A stretch of DNA of 64,000 bases, taken from positions 267,984 to 331,983 of the forward strand of contig JAGTJM010000035.1 of NCBI GenBank assembly GCA_020747015.1, in the 5' to 3' direction. Every line of letters starts with the position of its first letter. Within the stretch, counting starts at the first letter, position 1. Positions 10,700-23,310 of this stretch are shown piece after piece. Made by a program: the position numbers and the translations under genes. The notes below the pieces were generated by a model. That model was not told the origin of the DNA and searched no databases. It saw only the letters and a program-made list of their open reading frames with translations. The DNA is from Pyrenochaeta sp. MPI-SDFR-AT-0127. Taxonomy: Eukaryota; Ascomycota; Dothideomycetes; Pleosporales; Cucurbitariaceae.

Positions 10700-12239
10700 T
10701 CAACGATAGAAGCTCCCGCTGGTTCGATCCAGAACACCCAGTCCCTCAATCGTAACATTGCTTCCCTTTCTCATTGGTAAGCCATCCGGAGCCAGTCCCA
10801 TTCTCTCCTTCGCCGCGAACTCCCTCTCTCTTTGTTCGTACTCCTTGATCAATTCCGCTTCTCTCCGTGCTTCATCTATATGCCTCGCCCTCTGAGCTTT
10901 TGCCTGCAACTCGCCAAACGGGTCAAAACGCTCACTCTCGGGGTTTCGGAAAGGATTCTTAACCCAACTACCACGATCAGTCAGAGTCGTGCTCCTGGGC
11001 CGTCCACCTAAGACGTCATATGCTTTGTTGAGAGGTGGATCTGCGAATGGGTTGGCTGTGGGCGGTCGACCTGTAATGCGAGAATTGTTGCGGTCCGTGG
11101 ATGCAGTCTCCGGCCGGGAATACGAACCGGCACCGAAGAGGGTATCACTGCGTTCTGTGGAGCGTGTTTGATGAGCAAAGCTGTTACTACTGCTGCCATT
11201 GAGGAATGTGAAGTTGGAGTCTAAGTGAGCGGTTTCTGGGGCGCGCAGTGATCCGGTATTGCCAGGGCTAAAAGCATCGTCGCCAAGGCGTTGATTATAG
11301 GCATTCCTCCTGCGCTTTCGGCGCTTGATGAATACTACTGCAGCGATTATAAGCGCTAGGGCACCTGAATGCAAGGTTAGATTATACAACAACAAGGTTG
11401 GAGAGGAGACACGAACCTAGAACACCCAAAACAATAGCGGCTACGGCAGCACCCTTAGTCAAGATTGGTGGCTCTGGCCGTGGAAAAGACCTTTGTGGGG
11501 AACTATTGTCTCCTGAAGTCTCTGACTGCGCAGGTGTTGGGAATGTAAGTGTTATCGAAGGAGGTGGGGTTGCTGGAGACGGGAATGGCGAGGACGATTC
11601 TAGAGCTGAAGAGGTCGTAGGAATCGTCACAGACGGCTCAAGGCTTAGGCTCGTCTCAACAATGATTGAGGCAGAGACCGAAGATGGAGTCGTAGTTGTC
11701 GTATTTGACTCCACACCTGTGATCTGGGGCAGAGCTGCATTGTTGCCTTGCGACGAAATAACTGCTGTAAAGGCAGGTGGAGCGGCCGACGTGACCAATG
11801 GGGTGCTACTCGGTGCGCTGCTTGAAGCTGGAGGGCTGCTTGCGGTGGTAACGCTGCTTGAAGACGTGGATGTAGACGTCTCGGCCTCTGCCGACGGAGC
11901 TGGGGGTAAGGCTATTGTTTGGAACGAGGTTTGGCTTGTCTGTGCTTGAAGAGTCGAGCTGGCTATGACTACAGCCGAAGTTAAAGTGGCTCTCTCAGGC
12001 GGTGGTGGTGGTGGAGCGGGTACGACATTTCCAGTTGGCGATGGTGGCTCCGCGGCCTCGTCCTCGGATTCTGAATCATCGGCTTCCGATGAACCCACTG
12101 TAGATGGGCTGCTTCCTGGTGGTGATTCGGGGCTCTTGGGGCCTTCTTCCTCAGCTCCAGCAGCCGGTGCCTCTTGTCGTCGAACGTATCGTGGGAATAC
12201 TTTAACGGGCGATGGTCTTCGAAGTTGATAGCGAGCCAT
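10700..12239 (-). CDS. Ser/Thr/Pro-rich single-span membrane protein, 495 aa
   Basis: Exons 12239-11417 and 11364-10700 with a 52-bp GT-AG intron that interrupts the transmembrane helix. Residues 1-260 are highly Ser/Thr/Pro/Ala-rich with polyproline (APPPPPPPE) and look like a heavily O-glycosylated stalk. The helix is GAAVAAIVLGVLG continuing after the intron as ALALIIAAVVFI, followed by the stop-transfer cluster KRRKRRR. The cytosolic tail of about 200 residues is polar with coiled-coil potential (EARREAELIKEYEQREREFAAK). This architecture resembles fungal cell-wall stress sensors of the Mid2/Wsc type, but there is no WSC domain and no N-terminal signal peptide before the stalk (MARYQLRRPSPVKVFPRYVR). 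A further 5' exon may exist, or the protein may insert without cleavage. Confidence 0.8.
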
Positions 12240-13481
12240 TGTGATAGGGCTCTACGTGTATTACGTAGACATATGCTTATTGTCCCGTTCCAAACTCTCC
12301 AGCTCTTATTAAAGAAAGAATAGTCTCCGGGACTATGATTCGAAAGTAAAGGATCCGGTCAACGGAGTGTTGAAAGTATGGCCTCGTTTCCACCCAAGAT
12401 CGACCCGGAAGTGACAGACAAGCGGAGAGCAAAGAGAGACAATGGAGAATGGGGATGCCAATGCTATGAATGCGGGCACCCGCCTTGGGGGTTTGCCGCC
12501 TGGGGCTGTCCTCTCAGTCACAAAACGTCTCCAATCTGCGAATAAGTGGGTCTTAGTCGACATTGATCCCCAGCCGCAACGTCTACGGAGCGATGCCATC
12601 GAAACGGATTTGCTGCCTTTGGGCCAAGATCTGCGACCTTGAAACTAAGGCTAATAGGTAGCCAAGACGTGCATTGTGCGATCGGCAGGAAGAGTCGACC
12701 TTGAGGTCGCGAGAGATGATGTTAAAGTCACGTTGATCTGGGATGGTCTGGCCCTTGAAGGTTGGTGGTTGGTCGTGACGTGGATCTGAGACGCCTTGGC
12801 GGTTTGACGAGCGATGATGGAGCGCCATGTGCTTCAGGAACATTGCGCATGCTAACGTGGCACAGGGAGAATTAAGAGCCGCATAGGTGCCGTGCAGTAG
12901 CGACCTGAGCTTTCCTATGGTTGCAATTGGAACCATAGTGACGCCGCAAGTGGAGCAGCCAGAAAGTGAAAATCATCTAAAATTTGGGGGGACACCTGGG
13001 ACGGTGCGAACAGGAGACACCGGCGCTTCGCATGTAACAGGTTGGAACATTGTGAAGGTGATGAGAGGATACAATTGTGTGCTGATAGGATCTGTACATG
13101 TTGCGATCGGATGACTGGTTTCTACATACTATCATTCGATAACAGTGTCCTGTGTGGAGGTAGGGCAAAAAACTGCCGGAGAATAACAAAGAGGTCCGTG
13201 CATAGGGTGTCAACAACGTCAGCAACTACCGCATGAAATCAGGTTCACGGGTGGTCTTGTCCCGCATTGCAAGGTGACCCAGGCTCCGAATCGATTCCAA
13301 ATTGTTGCTTTGTCATGTGTCTTATTGCTGCTTTCGTATACAAGGACTAGAACCCCCTTGACATTGGCGGATGATGAAGAACTCTTGGTACTCTTGGAGG
13401 GCAATCCCCGTTTCGTCTATTAAGTGTAGTTTTGATAATATACAATGATTCCAATACGCCATAGCCTTCTATATTCCAAAC
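12240..13481. other. Intergenic, no gene recognised
   Basis: Contains only short frames on both strands without motifs. It is the promoter of the Ser/Thr-rich gene on the left and the 3' flank of the ABC transporter on the right. Confidence 0.5.
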
Positions 13482-16400
13482 TCATGTGGGTATACTGCGA
13501 TCCAGGCTCTGTCCCAGGCACATCTCATAATACATCCCTCTCTTTGCCAATAAGTCTTTGTGTGTCCCACTCTCCACTATCCTTCCTTTTGCGAACACGA
13601 TAATCATATCTGCATCCTTGATTGTACTGAGACGATGGGCCACTGCAATAGTTGTACGTCCACTCTTTGCCTTCTCGAGCGCCGCCTGGACTATCCGCTC
13701 CGACTCTGTATCTAATGCGGATGTGGCTTCGTCGAGAAGAAGCAAACGGGGTTCCCGTATCAGAGCCCTGGCTATAGCAATGCGCTGTCGTTGGCCACCC
13801 GATAACTGAGTACCTCTACTTCCGCACATGGTTGAAAAACCTTCAGGTAGTGAAGCAACAAAATCAGAAATGTTCGATTGTTTAGCCGCGGCTTCGATTT
13901 GGGCGTCAGTCACTTCGGAATCAAGGCCCATTGCGATATTGTCGCGGACAGAGCCCTGATATAAGACTGGCTCCTGTTGGACCAGGGAGACATCTTTCCG
14001 ATATTTTCGAGGGCACAGGTCCAACAGGGGTTGCCCATCGCAAGTGATGCGTCCAGATGACGGGTCGTAAAAGCGCTCAAGGAGAGAAATCATTGTACTT
14101 TTTCCACATCCACTGGCACCAACGAAGGCTATGAATTGACCCGGACGTACCTTGCATCGTCAGCTAGCCGGAAATACAATGTAGGATTTTGTGTACTTAC
14201 ATCGACATCAATGCCCTCCAAAACCTTTGCGTGTGGGCGAGACTCGTACGCAAACGCAACATCTTGTATCTCTACATGTGCCGGTCCCCTGTCTTTTTCG
14301 TCATCGTGTGGCGGCTTTGACGAGTCCTCCTGAACAGCAGGCTTCAGCCTACGAAGCCAAAAGATGTAGTTTGCGGCAGTAGCAGACTTAGTCAGGCTGG
14401 TTGTATATGAAAAGAATGAAGCTGCGGCTTCTCCGGAAAAGATGACACCAATGAAGACGGTGAAGAACTGAGTTGTTGTGTATTCGCCAAAACTGATCAG
14501 ACGACCGCCATACCTGTTTCTTTGTGAGTTTATATGCAAATTGTTGAATTAGCCCTACATACCAGAAACCGAGAGCCATAGCAAGGAAGGATACCGACTG
14601 CGTTAGGCTGTACCAAAACATGGTCCATATCAATGCTTTCATACTTTTTTTGGCAACACCTTGTAAGCGATCTTCATATCTGCTGAGGATATGTCGCTCA
14701 AGCGCAAGGCTGGACACTGTTCGAATTGCGGAAACAGCCTCTGATGCAAGGGCAGCACTGCTGGCAAAACGTTTGCCGGTATCGTCTTCGAGTTTAAACT
14801 CGAGGCGAATGCGAAGATATCCGGAAAATACTATAGGTGGAAGAGCTGAGGATAAGCGGGTCAGTAAGATGCGTTTGCTTAGAGTGATCGTGTACGCACC
14901 TCCAAACACTACGACCAAGCCAAGTTTCCAGCCAACGGCGATGGCCAGGATTGAGCTTGATACCACATTGACGACGTTGATGAAGATGAGCATGAGGTTG
15001 AATCCCATAAGTTCCAACAAGTTTGTTGGATAAATTGAGAGGTTCGAAGCCAAGGCCCCGCTCGCATTTGCCTCGTCGTCAAAGAAAGCCATATCCTGTT
15101 TAAGGATAAGTTCAAGAATCTCGCGTCGGTATTTTCTCGAAACGTGCTAGCTCATCGTCAACATAACAGACCGGAACGACTCATAAGCATCATAGTTGCT
15201 CACCTGCGCAACAATATTACTTGCCCATCCTACGGAAGCATAAACGGCCAGATTACCAAGCGCTACTATGAAAAACATTAACGAGTAAAAGTCGCCTTGG
15301 TCTACAGCTCGCTCGGCTGGCAACTGGAAGGCTTCAACGACCCTGGCGAAGAGGATAGCTTGAGCCGGGAAGGTTGCTCCTGTTTTTTTCGTCAGACGCT
15401 ACTTTGCCGATATTGATCGTTGGGAGACTTACCTCCTGCGAGCGTCGCGACTAATAAGACCGTGAACCACTTCCAGAGATCACCTTGCTCCCGAAGTATG
15501 ATCCAAATGCATTTGACCAGGTTGAAGTTGATGCCATCTTTTCCTGGTCGGGATATGTCCTGCCCGATTCCAGATGCTTGAGTCTGCGTGCGGACAAGAG
15601 CTACTTTCTCCTCGGCCTTTTCCTCATCTGTCCGATCATCGCCTTGTGCCTGGCCAAGATCTTGTGCTCTAACAAGGCGTGCTACAAAATATTAGCAACT
15701 ATGTTTCTCACAACCTGGCTACACATACCGTAAGCACCATCGCGTTCTATGAGTTTATCATGGGTGCCTTGCTCAACCACAGCACCATCAGATATGACTG
15801 CAATGTTGTCAGCATTGCGGATTGTCGATAGTTTGTGCGCAATGACAATCGTCGTTCGGTCTTTGGACACTCTGTCCAGCGCCTGCTGGACAATCTTCTC
15901 CGCCTTCGGGTCCAGAGCACTTGTGGCTTCGTCAAGAAGTAAGACTGTCGGCTCGGAGACAATGCTTCGTGCAATGGCAAGCCTTTGCTTTTGCCCACCT
16001 GACAAATTCATAGCCCGCTCGCCAAGTTGAGTATCATAGCCCTGTGGAAGTCAGAAAAATACAGCAAATAACGATGATAATAAGGACTGTTTGACGTTGA
16101 GTCTTTTCAGTACAGACTTACTTTGGGTAGTCGCTCAATGAACTCTTCTGCATAAGCGTCTTTGCACGCCTTCTCTACTAGTGCACGTTGCTCCTTGTCG
16201 GGGAGGTTTGCCTTGTCGGTACCAAAAAGTCCAAATGCGACATTTTCGTACACTGTTCCAGAGAATAGAACTGGCTCCTGTTGGACTAGTCGAATATTGG
16301 TTCTGAGCCAAGTGAGGTTCAGCCGTCGAATATCCACGCCATCGAGGTAGATCGTTCCTTCGGGTTGGTCATACCAGCGTTCTAGCAAAAATAAGCCACG

Positions 16401-17877
16401 ATCACGACTGTGGTGAGCATTAGAGGGCGAATACCTAATAGTCCGATTATGGTAGACTTGCCACTACCGCTAGCACCTACAAGTGCAGTTGTCTTGTTGG
16501 CAGGAGCGGATAGGGTCAAGCCTTTCAACACAGTGATATCAGGCCTAGCTGGATAGGCAAAGATGATATTTTCGATCTCGATGACACCTTTGCATGTAGA
16601 CGGCTTTTCGCCTTCGTCGCTCAGGGGGTCGATCTCAGATTGTCGGTCGATGGTCTTGAAGAGCTCTTCAGCTGACGATGACGCCTTAGTCAGGGCAAGA
16701 ATTTGAGGTGCAATGGAAGTCATTGCGGTTGCAGCAACAATGACGGCCAAGATGACTGTGAATACGTCGCCTTTTACGTGGTCAGCCTAGTACAAGTGCA
16801 AATATCTGTTTGACATACCGCTTTCCTTGATTTCGCCTCGAGCATACATTCGGACACCTTGCCAAAATGCAAGTCCATAGCCACAATAGACACAGAAAAA
16901 TTCACTCGAGAAGAGCACGGCATAGTTTGGCGACTTCTTCATTCCGACGGCCATGGCATCACCGAGAAGCTTATCGTACTTGCGCGATAACAGGGGGTTC
17001 AGCCAGAAGGCATGGACTGTGCGTATCGTTGAGAAGACCTCCTCTGCCAGGAGGCCGGCCTTGGAATATATCGCGAGCAGCTGTGTCTCATTCTTGGTGT
17101 CGATGACAACGCAGACACTAGTAACAACAAGGATTGTTGGGACAATAGTGATCGTGATTAAAGTGAGCTTCCACTGAACGATGAAGGCGATGATGAAGGC
17201 AGACACGAAAGTCGATATCCCTTGTATGGTTAGAGTAAGCTTTTCGGATATGCCGTTGTTGACATTGTTTCCATTAGTTGTTGCCTGAGTGGTAACGGAA
17301 GCAGCCGAGTCCGAGTCGAAGTAGGCAATATTCTGTCGTAGAATATGCTTGATGAAGTCGATGCGCAGGGCTTTGGTCGTTCGAATTGCTGCAATGGAGA
17401 TGCAAACCTGAGAGGCGTGAGCTAACATCAAGCCCATGTGACTGTGAAGACATACCGAATGTATATAGACAAGGCCGAATTTTGCGACGAACAAATAAAG
17501 AAAGTACAAAGTATACTTGTTGACCTCTGAGCGGTACTGTGCAGGGGTAGTCACTCCAGTCGCGAACCCTGTGAAGGTAGTTACAAATTTCCCGAAGATT
17601 AGGTCCATCAAAGGCAGCAATGTGCCTGCTGCGATTGCTGCAATGAATGCGACGATATTGAGAGTCCAGCTTTTGCGATCTGCATACTTGAAGGCACGCT
17701 GGCAGATGGTGAGCTCACTGTTCCCTAGCGACGTTCAAGGATACTTACGATATATCCTCCCATGCCCCCCTTGGCCTCATTGGACGCGGCATCGCCTTTT
17801 TCTGATGCCGCGCTTCTCTCCTCATCTTGACTTGTGCGCAGCCCCACCGATTGTGGTTGCTCCGTTTCTAACGGCAT
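13482..17877 (-). CDS. Full-size ABCB/MDR-type ABC transporter, 1268 aa, 12 exons
   Basis: ATP-driven exporter of the P-glycoprotein class (fungal Mdr1/Pmd1-like), order TMD1-NBD1-TMD2-NBD2. Eleven GT-AG introns (minus strand): 17748-17699, 17455-17408, 16818-16771, 16434-16382, 16121-16042, 15728-15682, 15432-15380, 15203-15147, 14899-14846, 14562-14514, 14200-14151; exons total 1269 codons. NBD1 has Walker A GASGSGKST, Q-loop LVQQEPVLFSG, signature LSGGQKQRLAIARSI, Walker B VLLLDEATSALD and H-loop IVIAHKLSTI. NBD2 repeats all of these: GASGCGKST, LVQQEPVLYQG, LSGGQRQRIAIARAL, LLLLDEATSALD, IAVAHRLSTI. Both ATP sites therefore look competent. The N-terminus (MPLETEQPQSV) is polar and cytosolic. 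Known relatives pump azoles, other toxicants or secondary metabolites; substrate is unknown here. It is divergent from a Zn2Cys6 factor across 510 bp, suggesting local control. Confidence 0.96.
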
Positions 17878-18387
17878 GGTGGATGAGATGATTGAGAGAC
17901 ACAATAGACTTTCATTGCGACACGCCCATTTTATTTAGATGCATGGAAATCGCAGCCTCCGCCCGGAGTCCGCGCACCCCGGATGTCCAGACGAGATGCC
18001 AAGGGAGATCCAAGACCAGAGTGGCGCAAGCAGTCGACGGCGATTCGATGGCAGCGGAGCGGAAGCCTGAATGCGAACAAAGCGAGCCGACCGAGCCGCC
18101 AAGCCTCTCACGTGATTGCGCGCAACCTTGCATTCACTTGCATTCATGGACGCGCTTGACGTGTGTTGTTGCCTGAAATACGGCTTCGATTACTTCAACG
18201 GGTTTACGCCCTCTGACCTGCGTTCGAAATCATCTCCATGTGTCGTTGTTCGTCGATGAGACAAAATGAGTCATCTTGGTCGATAATGACATCGACGATT
18301 ATTTCCGGCGTCCGTGAATTCCATACTCCGAACTGACCACCAACACCTCGCCTCCCTCGGGTCGCGCTCCACTAGACACTTGACGCA
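17878..18387. promoter_or_regulatory. Bidirectional promoter: ABC transporter / Zn2Cys6 factor
   Basis: 510 bp between the two divergent start codons. A CACGTG box is at 18109-18114, running into ATTG. No inverted CGG/CCG pair of obvious spacing was spotted by eye, though several CCG triplets occur around 18090-18100. Function is inferred from position only. Confidence 0.55.
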
Positions 18388-21155
18388 ATGATGGATGAAG
18401 GGGAAGACATGGATGTGTCGCTGGATGGCGCACATACGAAACGTGCGGTATGTGGCGTGTTGGCGCTTGCAGTTACTTGACGCGGTGCAGCTGCTGACGA
18501 TCGCAGTGCGATTCATGCAGGACGAGGAAAATACGATGTGATAGAAGCGTGCCGTGTGCCAATTGCAAAGCGAGCAAGCTGAGTAGGGTTTCTGCCGCGA
18601 ACCATGCATTGCATTGCCATTGACTATTGAAGCTTGCACAACGAGTGCACCGGCACAAAAAGCGCAGCGACAGAGGGTTCACATATCTGAAGAATAGTAT
18701 GTCCTACCATGAGTTACTTGCTGAATGTGGCCAATCCATGTCACTTTTCCAGCGGAATCTTCATATACGATGCTATCTCTCGGTCACGCCCTAGCCACCA
18801 ATACGATTGCCAAGTAGCATGAAGGAAGCTGACACGACCTAGCGAGAAGAAGATTGATCGCATTGAAGACCGATTAGCCGGCATCGAAAATGTTTTGGAA
18901 AGTCTCGCGTCCAAACTCGGCGATCTTGATATACGACGAGACTCGGTCGAAAATAGCAGTCATTCACGGTCGAGTCGAGTCGGTACTGGAAAGAGTCCTG
19001 GGACATTGACTGAACCAGCCACACCTGCACCCTTTGAGGGTGAAACGGCACTCAACAGCCAGTCCGACTATGCTCGGGAGCTTCTTGCTCAAGTAGTTGG
19101 TAGAACACCCTCGATCGGTCAGAATGCAGAAATCAAATCCGCCCTGAATGCACTGGAAGAGCTAGTCACTCAACAGGGTCAGAATACCGCAACGGCAGGC
19201 CCTCTCATCAACCGAGCTCTTGCCGATATCAACCACGAGAACCTAGAGCGACCGCCCTGGAGTGCGGTGGCTCTGGTCTTGGATAAAGCAACCAGTACAG
19301 TGCTCGACACGCCATAGCAGATTGAATCCCCGCTGACCCGCGTAGAGTATCCCACAATGGCTTTTGCGGTCGTATTCCCGTTCCTCAAAATGCGAAATTT
19401 GAAGGAAATATTCGAAGACGCCTACCATAATCCCGGTACCTGTAGTGTCGCACGACGACTTCTTGCATACGGTATCATGGAAAATCTCTTCACCGAATTC
19501 AGTGCCTTTTCGGCCGGCCAGATGGAAGTGGCCAACTTTGGCACATATTCCGTTCTCTGTAGAAGACACTTACAGGTAGCGATGAGTCAACTAGATATTT
19601 TCATGCTACCAAGCTACGAGAACATTATGGCATTGGTTCTTGGTGCAGCACAATCGATAGAGATGAGCAAGCCATCTCTGAGCTGGAGTCTCATCTCCAG
19701 CGCAGCTGGTCTAGCACAGAATCTTGGCTATCACCGCATCAATACCATGACCAACGACGCGCCAGAGGATCGGAAGGCGAAGATATACATATTCTGGATG
19801 ATATACATGTTTGACAAGATCCTCGCACTCCGCTTAGGTCGCGCCAGTGTCATACAAGATTGGGACATATCTTTACCTTTCGTTCTCTCAGACGAGGGAA
19901 CGCCTCATGGCCCTGAAGGTAGTCAAATGCTCTCTTATTGGATCAAAGTTGCGCGTGTCCAAGGCCAGACGTACGAAAAACTGTTCAGCCCAGCTGCTTT
20001 TCTCAGGCCACCAGAAGAACGGACTCGCACTGCAATCCAACTAGTCAATGCTATGAATGTGGCTTGGTACGAGCGAGGCGAGACAATTGTTGAAGACTTC
20101 ACGGCAATGGGTCAATTTTACAAGCCATTCTCGCCACAACAAGAAGCTTCCATAAAGTCTGGCCCAAACGAGACGGAGCTCCCTTCCAAACGTAACCCAC
20201 TAGCACAACAGACTCATTTGGAATCGCCCGAGGCGGTCACATATAAAAACGGTAAATCCTCTTTTTATTCAGTCAGATTGTATCTACTAACAAAGATAGG
20301 AACATTTGAGCGCGTTCAGGACATTTTCTTTCATGCGGACACTGTAATGCATTATTCTACTTGCGCATTGATCCAGCGTGCCGTCACTCCGGACAATGTC
20401 AACTTTAACCAAGAATGCCTTGAGTCATCCCGAGCAGCTCTTGTCGCCCATATGAGAGCTAATTCGCAGTTCAACGTAGAGGGAAACGAGGAGTTGTGGT
20501 CCGGCTACATCCACTGGTCGATACTACAGGCACCATTTACGCCGTAGGTTTCCCATTTGCCCCATTTGAGCCATAGAGCTGGCTAACATTCGTGGATAGC
20601 TTCATTGTCCTCTTTAGCAATGCAATTCAGAACGTTGACTCCTCTGATCTTGCCTCCCTCTCTGACTTCGTTACTAGCCTCGAATCATGCCGCACGATAT
20701 CCGAAGGCGCTAATAAACTATACAAAATGTGCCATCTTTTCTTACGAGTCGCACGACTATATATCACCGCGAAATCACAAGAAGCCCCGGCTACAGCGCA
20801 GCCTCCATCGATACCTCAAAGTAGTCAACCCAACTACTACACAACAACAGATGGCACCCAACTCGATCTTAGCGCGATGACGCAGTTCGATCCATACCTC
20901 AGCGCACTAGGTCTTATGCCCAATTCAGCATGGCCGATGGCAAGCTTTGGAAATGCAACTCCGTCAGTCAGTACAGATGTATTCTCACATAACCAAGGTA
21001 CGGGTGCCTTCACCAGCCCTGAAGTTGCGGGGATGGGCTTCGGGCTACCGGGAGGAAGTCAGAATGCAATTCAAGACTGGTTCTCTGGCTCAAGATATTT
21101 GATGAATGTTATGGAAGCTGGCGATGATCTGCAGATGCCGGACTTGGATTTCTAA
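18388..21155 (+). CDS. Zn2Cys6 transcription factor with fungal_trans middle domain, 785 aa
   Basis: Nuclear DNA-binding regulator. Exons 18388-18447, 18507-18582, 18633-18696, 18843-19294, 19346-20251, 20300-20543 and 20600-21155; all introns GT-AG, 2358 nt in frame. The zinc cluster is split over the first three exons and is invisible without splicing: C21-x2-C24-x6-C31-x5-C37-x2-C40-x6-C47 (CDSCRTRKIRCDRSVPCANC). It is followed by a basic linker (QKAQRQRVH) and a coiled coil (EKKIDRIEDRLAGIENVLE) for dimerisation. The middle homology region is marked by SWSLISSAAGLAQNLGYHR and FWMIYMFDKILALRLGRAS. The C-terminal 180 residues are Ser/Thr/Gln/Pro-rich, with an acidic end (GDDLQMPDLDF) that could activate transcription. 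Its divergent partner is an MDR pump, a common regulator-target layout. The third intron (146 bp) is the least certain. Confidence 0.92.
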
Positions 21156-21487
21156 TGATGCGTTTATAACGTCTTGGCACTACGTTCTTTTTCACGGTGA
21201 GGAGGTTCTTTTGGAATTGCTTGTATACCCCACTCATCCACTTTTCTTCCCACGATATTCATTTAGAGCAAACCATTAGATGGGACGATCCTTCCCTTCT
21301 AATTCCCAAGTACCAAAGACGTCCATTACGACTTTGAGGAAGCAGGGGAAATACTTGCTTAAGGACGTACGTCTTACTTTCTTGTACACTATCATAAGAG
21401 TGACCAATTATGGCGCTGTTTATACTTGGTTCTGTTTTTTCGATCCTGAAGTTCTGATTTCCTCCGTCAAATTCACATTAGTCCCTC
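21156..21487. other. Convergent 3' intergenic space
   Basis: 332 bp between the tail-to-tail ends of the Zn2Cys6 factor and the APH-like kinase gene. No gene seen. Confidence 0.5.
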
Positions 21488-22360
21488 CTATTGTCGTAGC
21501 AATTCCTCTACGAGCCCTTTCCCATGATCATCCAAGTCAGGATACCGACTCAACAAACGGAACATCTTCCAAAAAGCTCTTCCGTCTTCAAAGGGCTGCA
21601 TCTTACTCGACAGCAACTCCTTCCACTCCTTATCCTCCGGACCCAGCCCAATGCCTGCCGCAGTATACTCCCACCATGCCGGGAAATATCCTGCGCCCTC
21701 CCAGTCAACAATCGCGGCAAGATTTCCATCTTTCACCATGATGTTAACATTGCTTAAATCGCCGTGTGTGAATGTGTAAGGTGTGCATGGAGGGAATTGT
21801 TTGCGAAGTGCATCTCGCGCCTTCTCTGGTACCTTTTCCAATCTGCGCACCAGAGACTGCCAAAACGCGTCGTCTGATGCAAAAGGACCATGCGGAGTCG
21901 CAACACCCTGAAGAAAAAGCCAGCCAGAGTAGAGCGGTGCATCCCCTATGCTAGCCATCTTTCCAGAATGCAGATTGCGTAATTGTTGAAGGAAGTCTGC
22001 TGTCTGCTCTGCAATGTGAAGTTTCGCGTCCTGAGATAATGTGGACCATGCTGTCTGTAGGTCTTCGCCATCGACGCGATCCGCCATGATGAACTGCCGA
22101 CCACCTTTGTCCACCCAATACTTCGAGACACCGGGTATGGGGATACTCGTGTGAGCATGGAGGAATTTGGTGTTTGTGGCTTCATATGAGGGTGGATCTG
22201 CCGGCCTTTCTTTCAGAACAAAATCGGTCCCAATGGACCACACACCACGCGGGCCTGCTCCATAGAAGAGCTTGACGCTGCTCGTGTAGCTGCAGTGGTG
22301 CTGTTTTTGAGAGGTCCATCCGCAGGCCGAACAAGTACTGGATTTGTTGGGCTCTGCCAT
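21488..22360 (-). CDS. APH-fold phosphotransferase (aminoglycoside phosphotransferase-like), 290 aa
   Basis: Cytosolic small-molecule kinase of the APH/choline-kinase superfamily. Single exon. Catalytic loop motif FTHGDLSNVNIMV has H199, D201 and N206; the metal-binding motif is IVDWEGAGYFPAWWEY with D219. The N-lobe has a usable lysine in TDFVLKERP and a conserved glutamate in PPSYEATNTKFL. Length fits the compact fungal clade. The first 25 residues contain several Cys and His (CSACGWTSQKQHHC), a feature I cannot assign. Fungal members are abundant and mostly uncharacterised; antibiotic inactivation should not be assumed. Confidence 0.9.
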   Translation of the reverse strand: MAEPNKSSTCSACGWTSQKQHHCSYTSSVKLFYGAGPRGVWSIGTDFVLKERPADPPSYEATNTKFLHAHTSIPIPGVSKYWVDKGGRQFIMADRVDGEDLQTAWSTLSQDAKLHIAEQTADFLQQLRNLHSGKMASIGDAPLYSGWLFLQGVATPHGPFASDDAFWQSLVRRLEKVPEKARDALRKQFPPCTPYTFTHGDLSNVNIMVKDGNLAAIVDWEGAGYFPAWWEYTAAGIGLGPEDKEWKELLSSKMQPFEDGRAFWKMFRLLSRYPDLDDHGKGLVEELLRQ

Positions 22361-23310
22361 GTTCGATTCTCGAAGCCAAAAGAAAATGATAATCTTGAAG
22401 AAGTATGTGATGGGCTGCGTAGCTCGTAAAGAATCAGTCTTTGGAAAAGGTAATTCAAAAACTCGAGGAGTGTTAAAGATACATGAGAGAGGAATTCGAC
22501 GAGTTTTCAGGAAAGTTGCGGCCCGATGAGGTATGCATGAAAGCGTTGTGACCAGTGCTTGGCAATAACCTGTATCACCGCCCAGCGCTTATGTCCTAAC
22601 GCACGCGTTTAACGAAAGTACATATGAATACATCCTGTCTATTTGTATAGTAGATGAGTTGTACCAACACGTTTCCTGTATGTAATGATTCTCAAGCAAA
22701 CATGCATGGCAGTATCTAGCTACAGTGAAAAACAATATACATATCTACTGGTATGCTACATTCATGGAATACGGGATTATAAAATCCACCAGAATTGTTC
22801 AATGAAGTTCGTCTATTATCATATCATACGCTATCAACGCTACATTCATTTTTCTATCTCAACTCACGGCAGATGATGAAGGCATAGAATCCAGCGGATT
22901 CGAGAAGGATTAATATTCAGTCAACAAGATTTTATTGCATTGTTGTCTGTGAGCCCAAGATACCACTGTCCCTAACTCACCACCAAAAGCCGCTAATGTC
23001 TTATCTTACATAATCTGCAAAGTACGCGGTGCGAGGAATTCAGTATCCATGTAGAGCTCCATGACTGAGATATGGGTTTCGTTTAGTCCATATCTGCTAT
23101 GGTAACTCAATGTCCGCAAGGAAAATAAGGAAGATGTAATTCCAGGATGAAGAATGTGAATGATCATTGCTTCAGGACTCGGGAAGAGCAAAACCAAAGG
23201 ACCATATATATGCTGCGTGTTCACTAGGTGCATATCGTTATTCCGAGGAAAGTAAGGAAAGTTAGGGAAATGGGGGGCCTTACGTATTTTCCTTGTCAGT
23301 TGTTCGGCCA
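22361..23310. other. Intergenic, AT-leaning, no gene recognised
   Basis: Promoter side of the APH-like gene and 3' flank of the next minus-strand gene. Only short motif-free frames. Confidence 0.5.

Noticed and set aside
21488..22360. Antibiotic-resistance gene
   Set aside because: APH-fold kinases are a large, mostly uncharacterised fungal family; nothing here indicates aminoglycoside as substrate.
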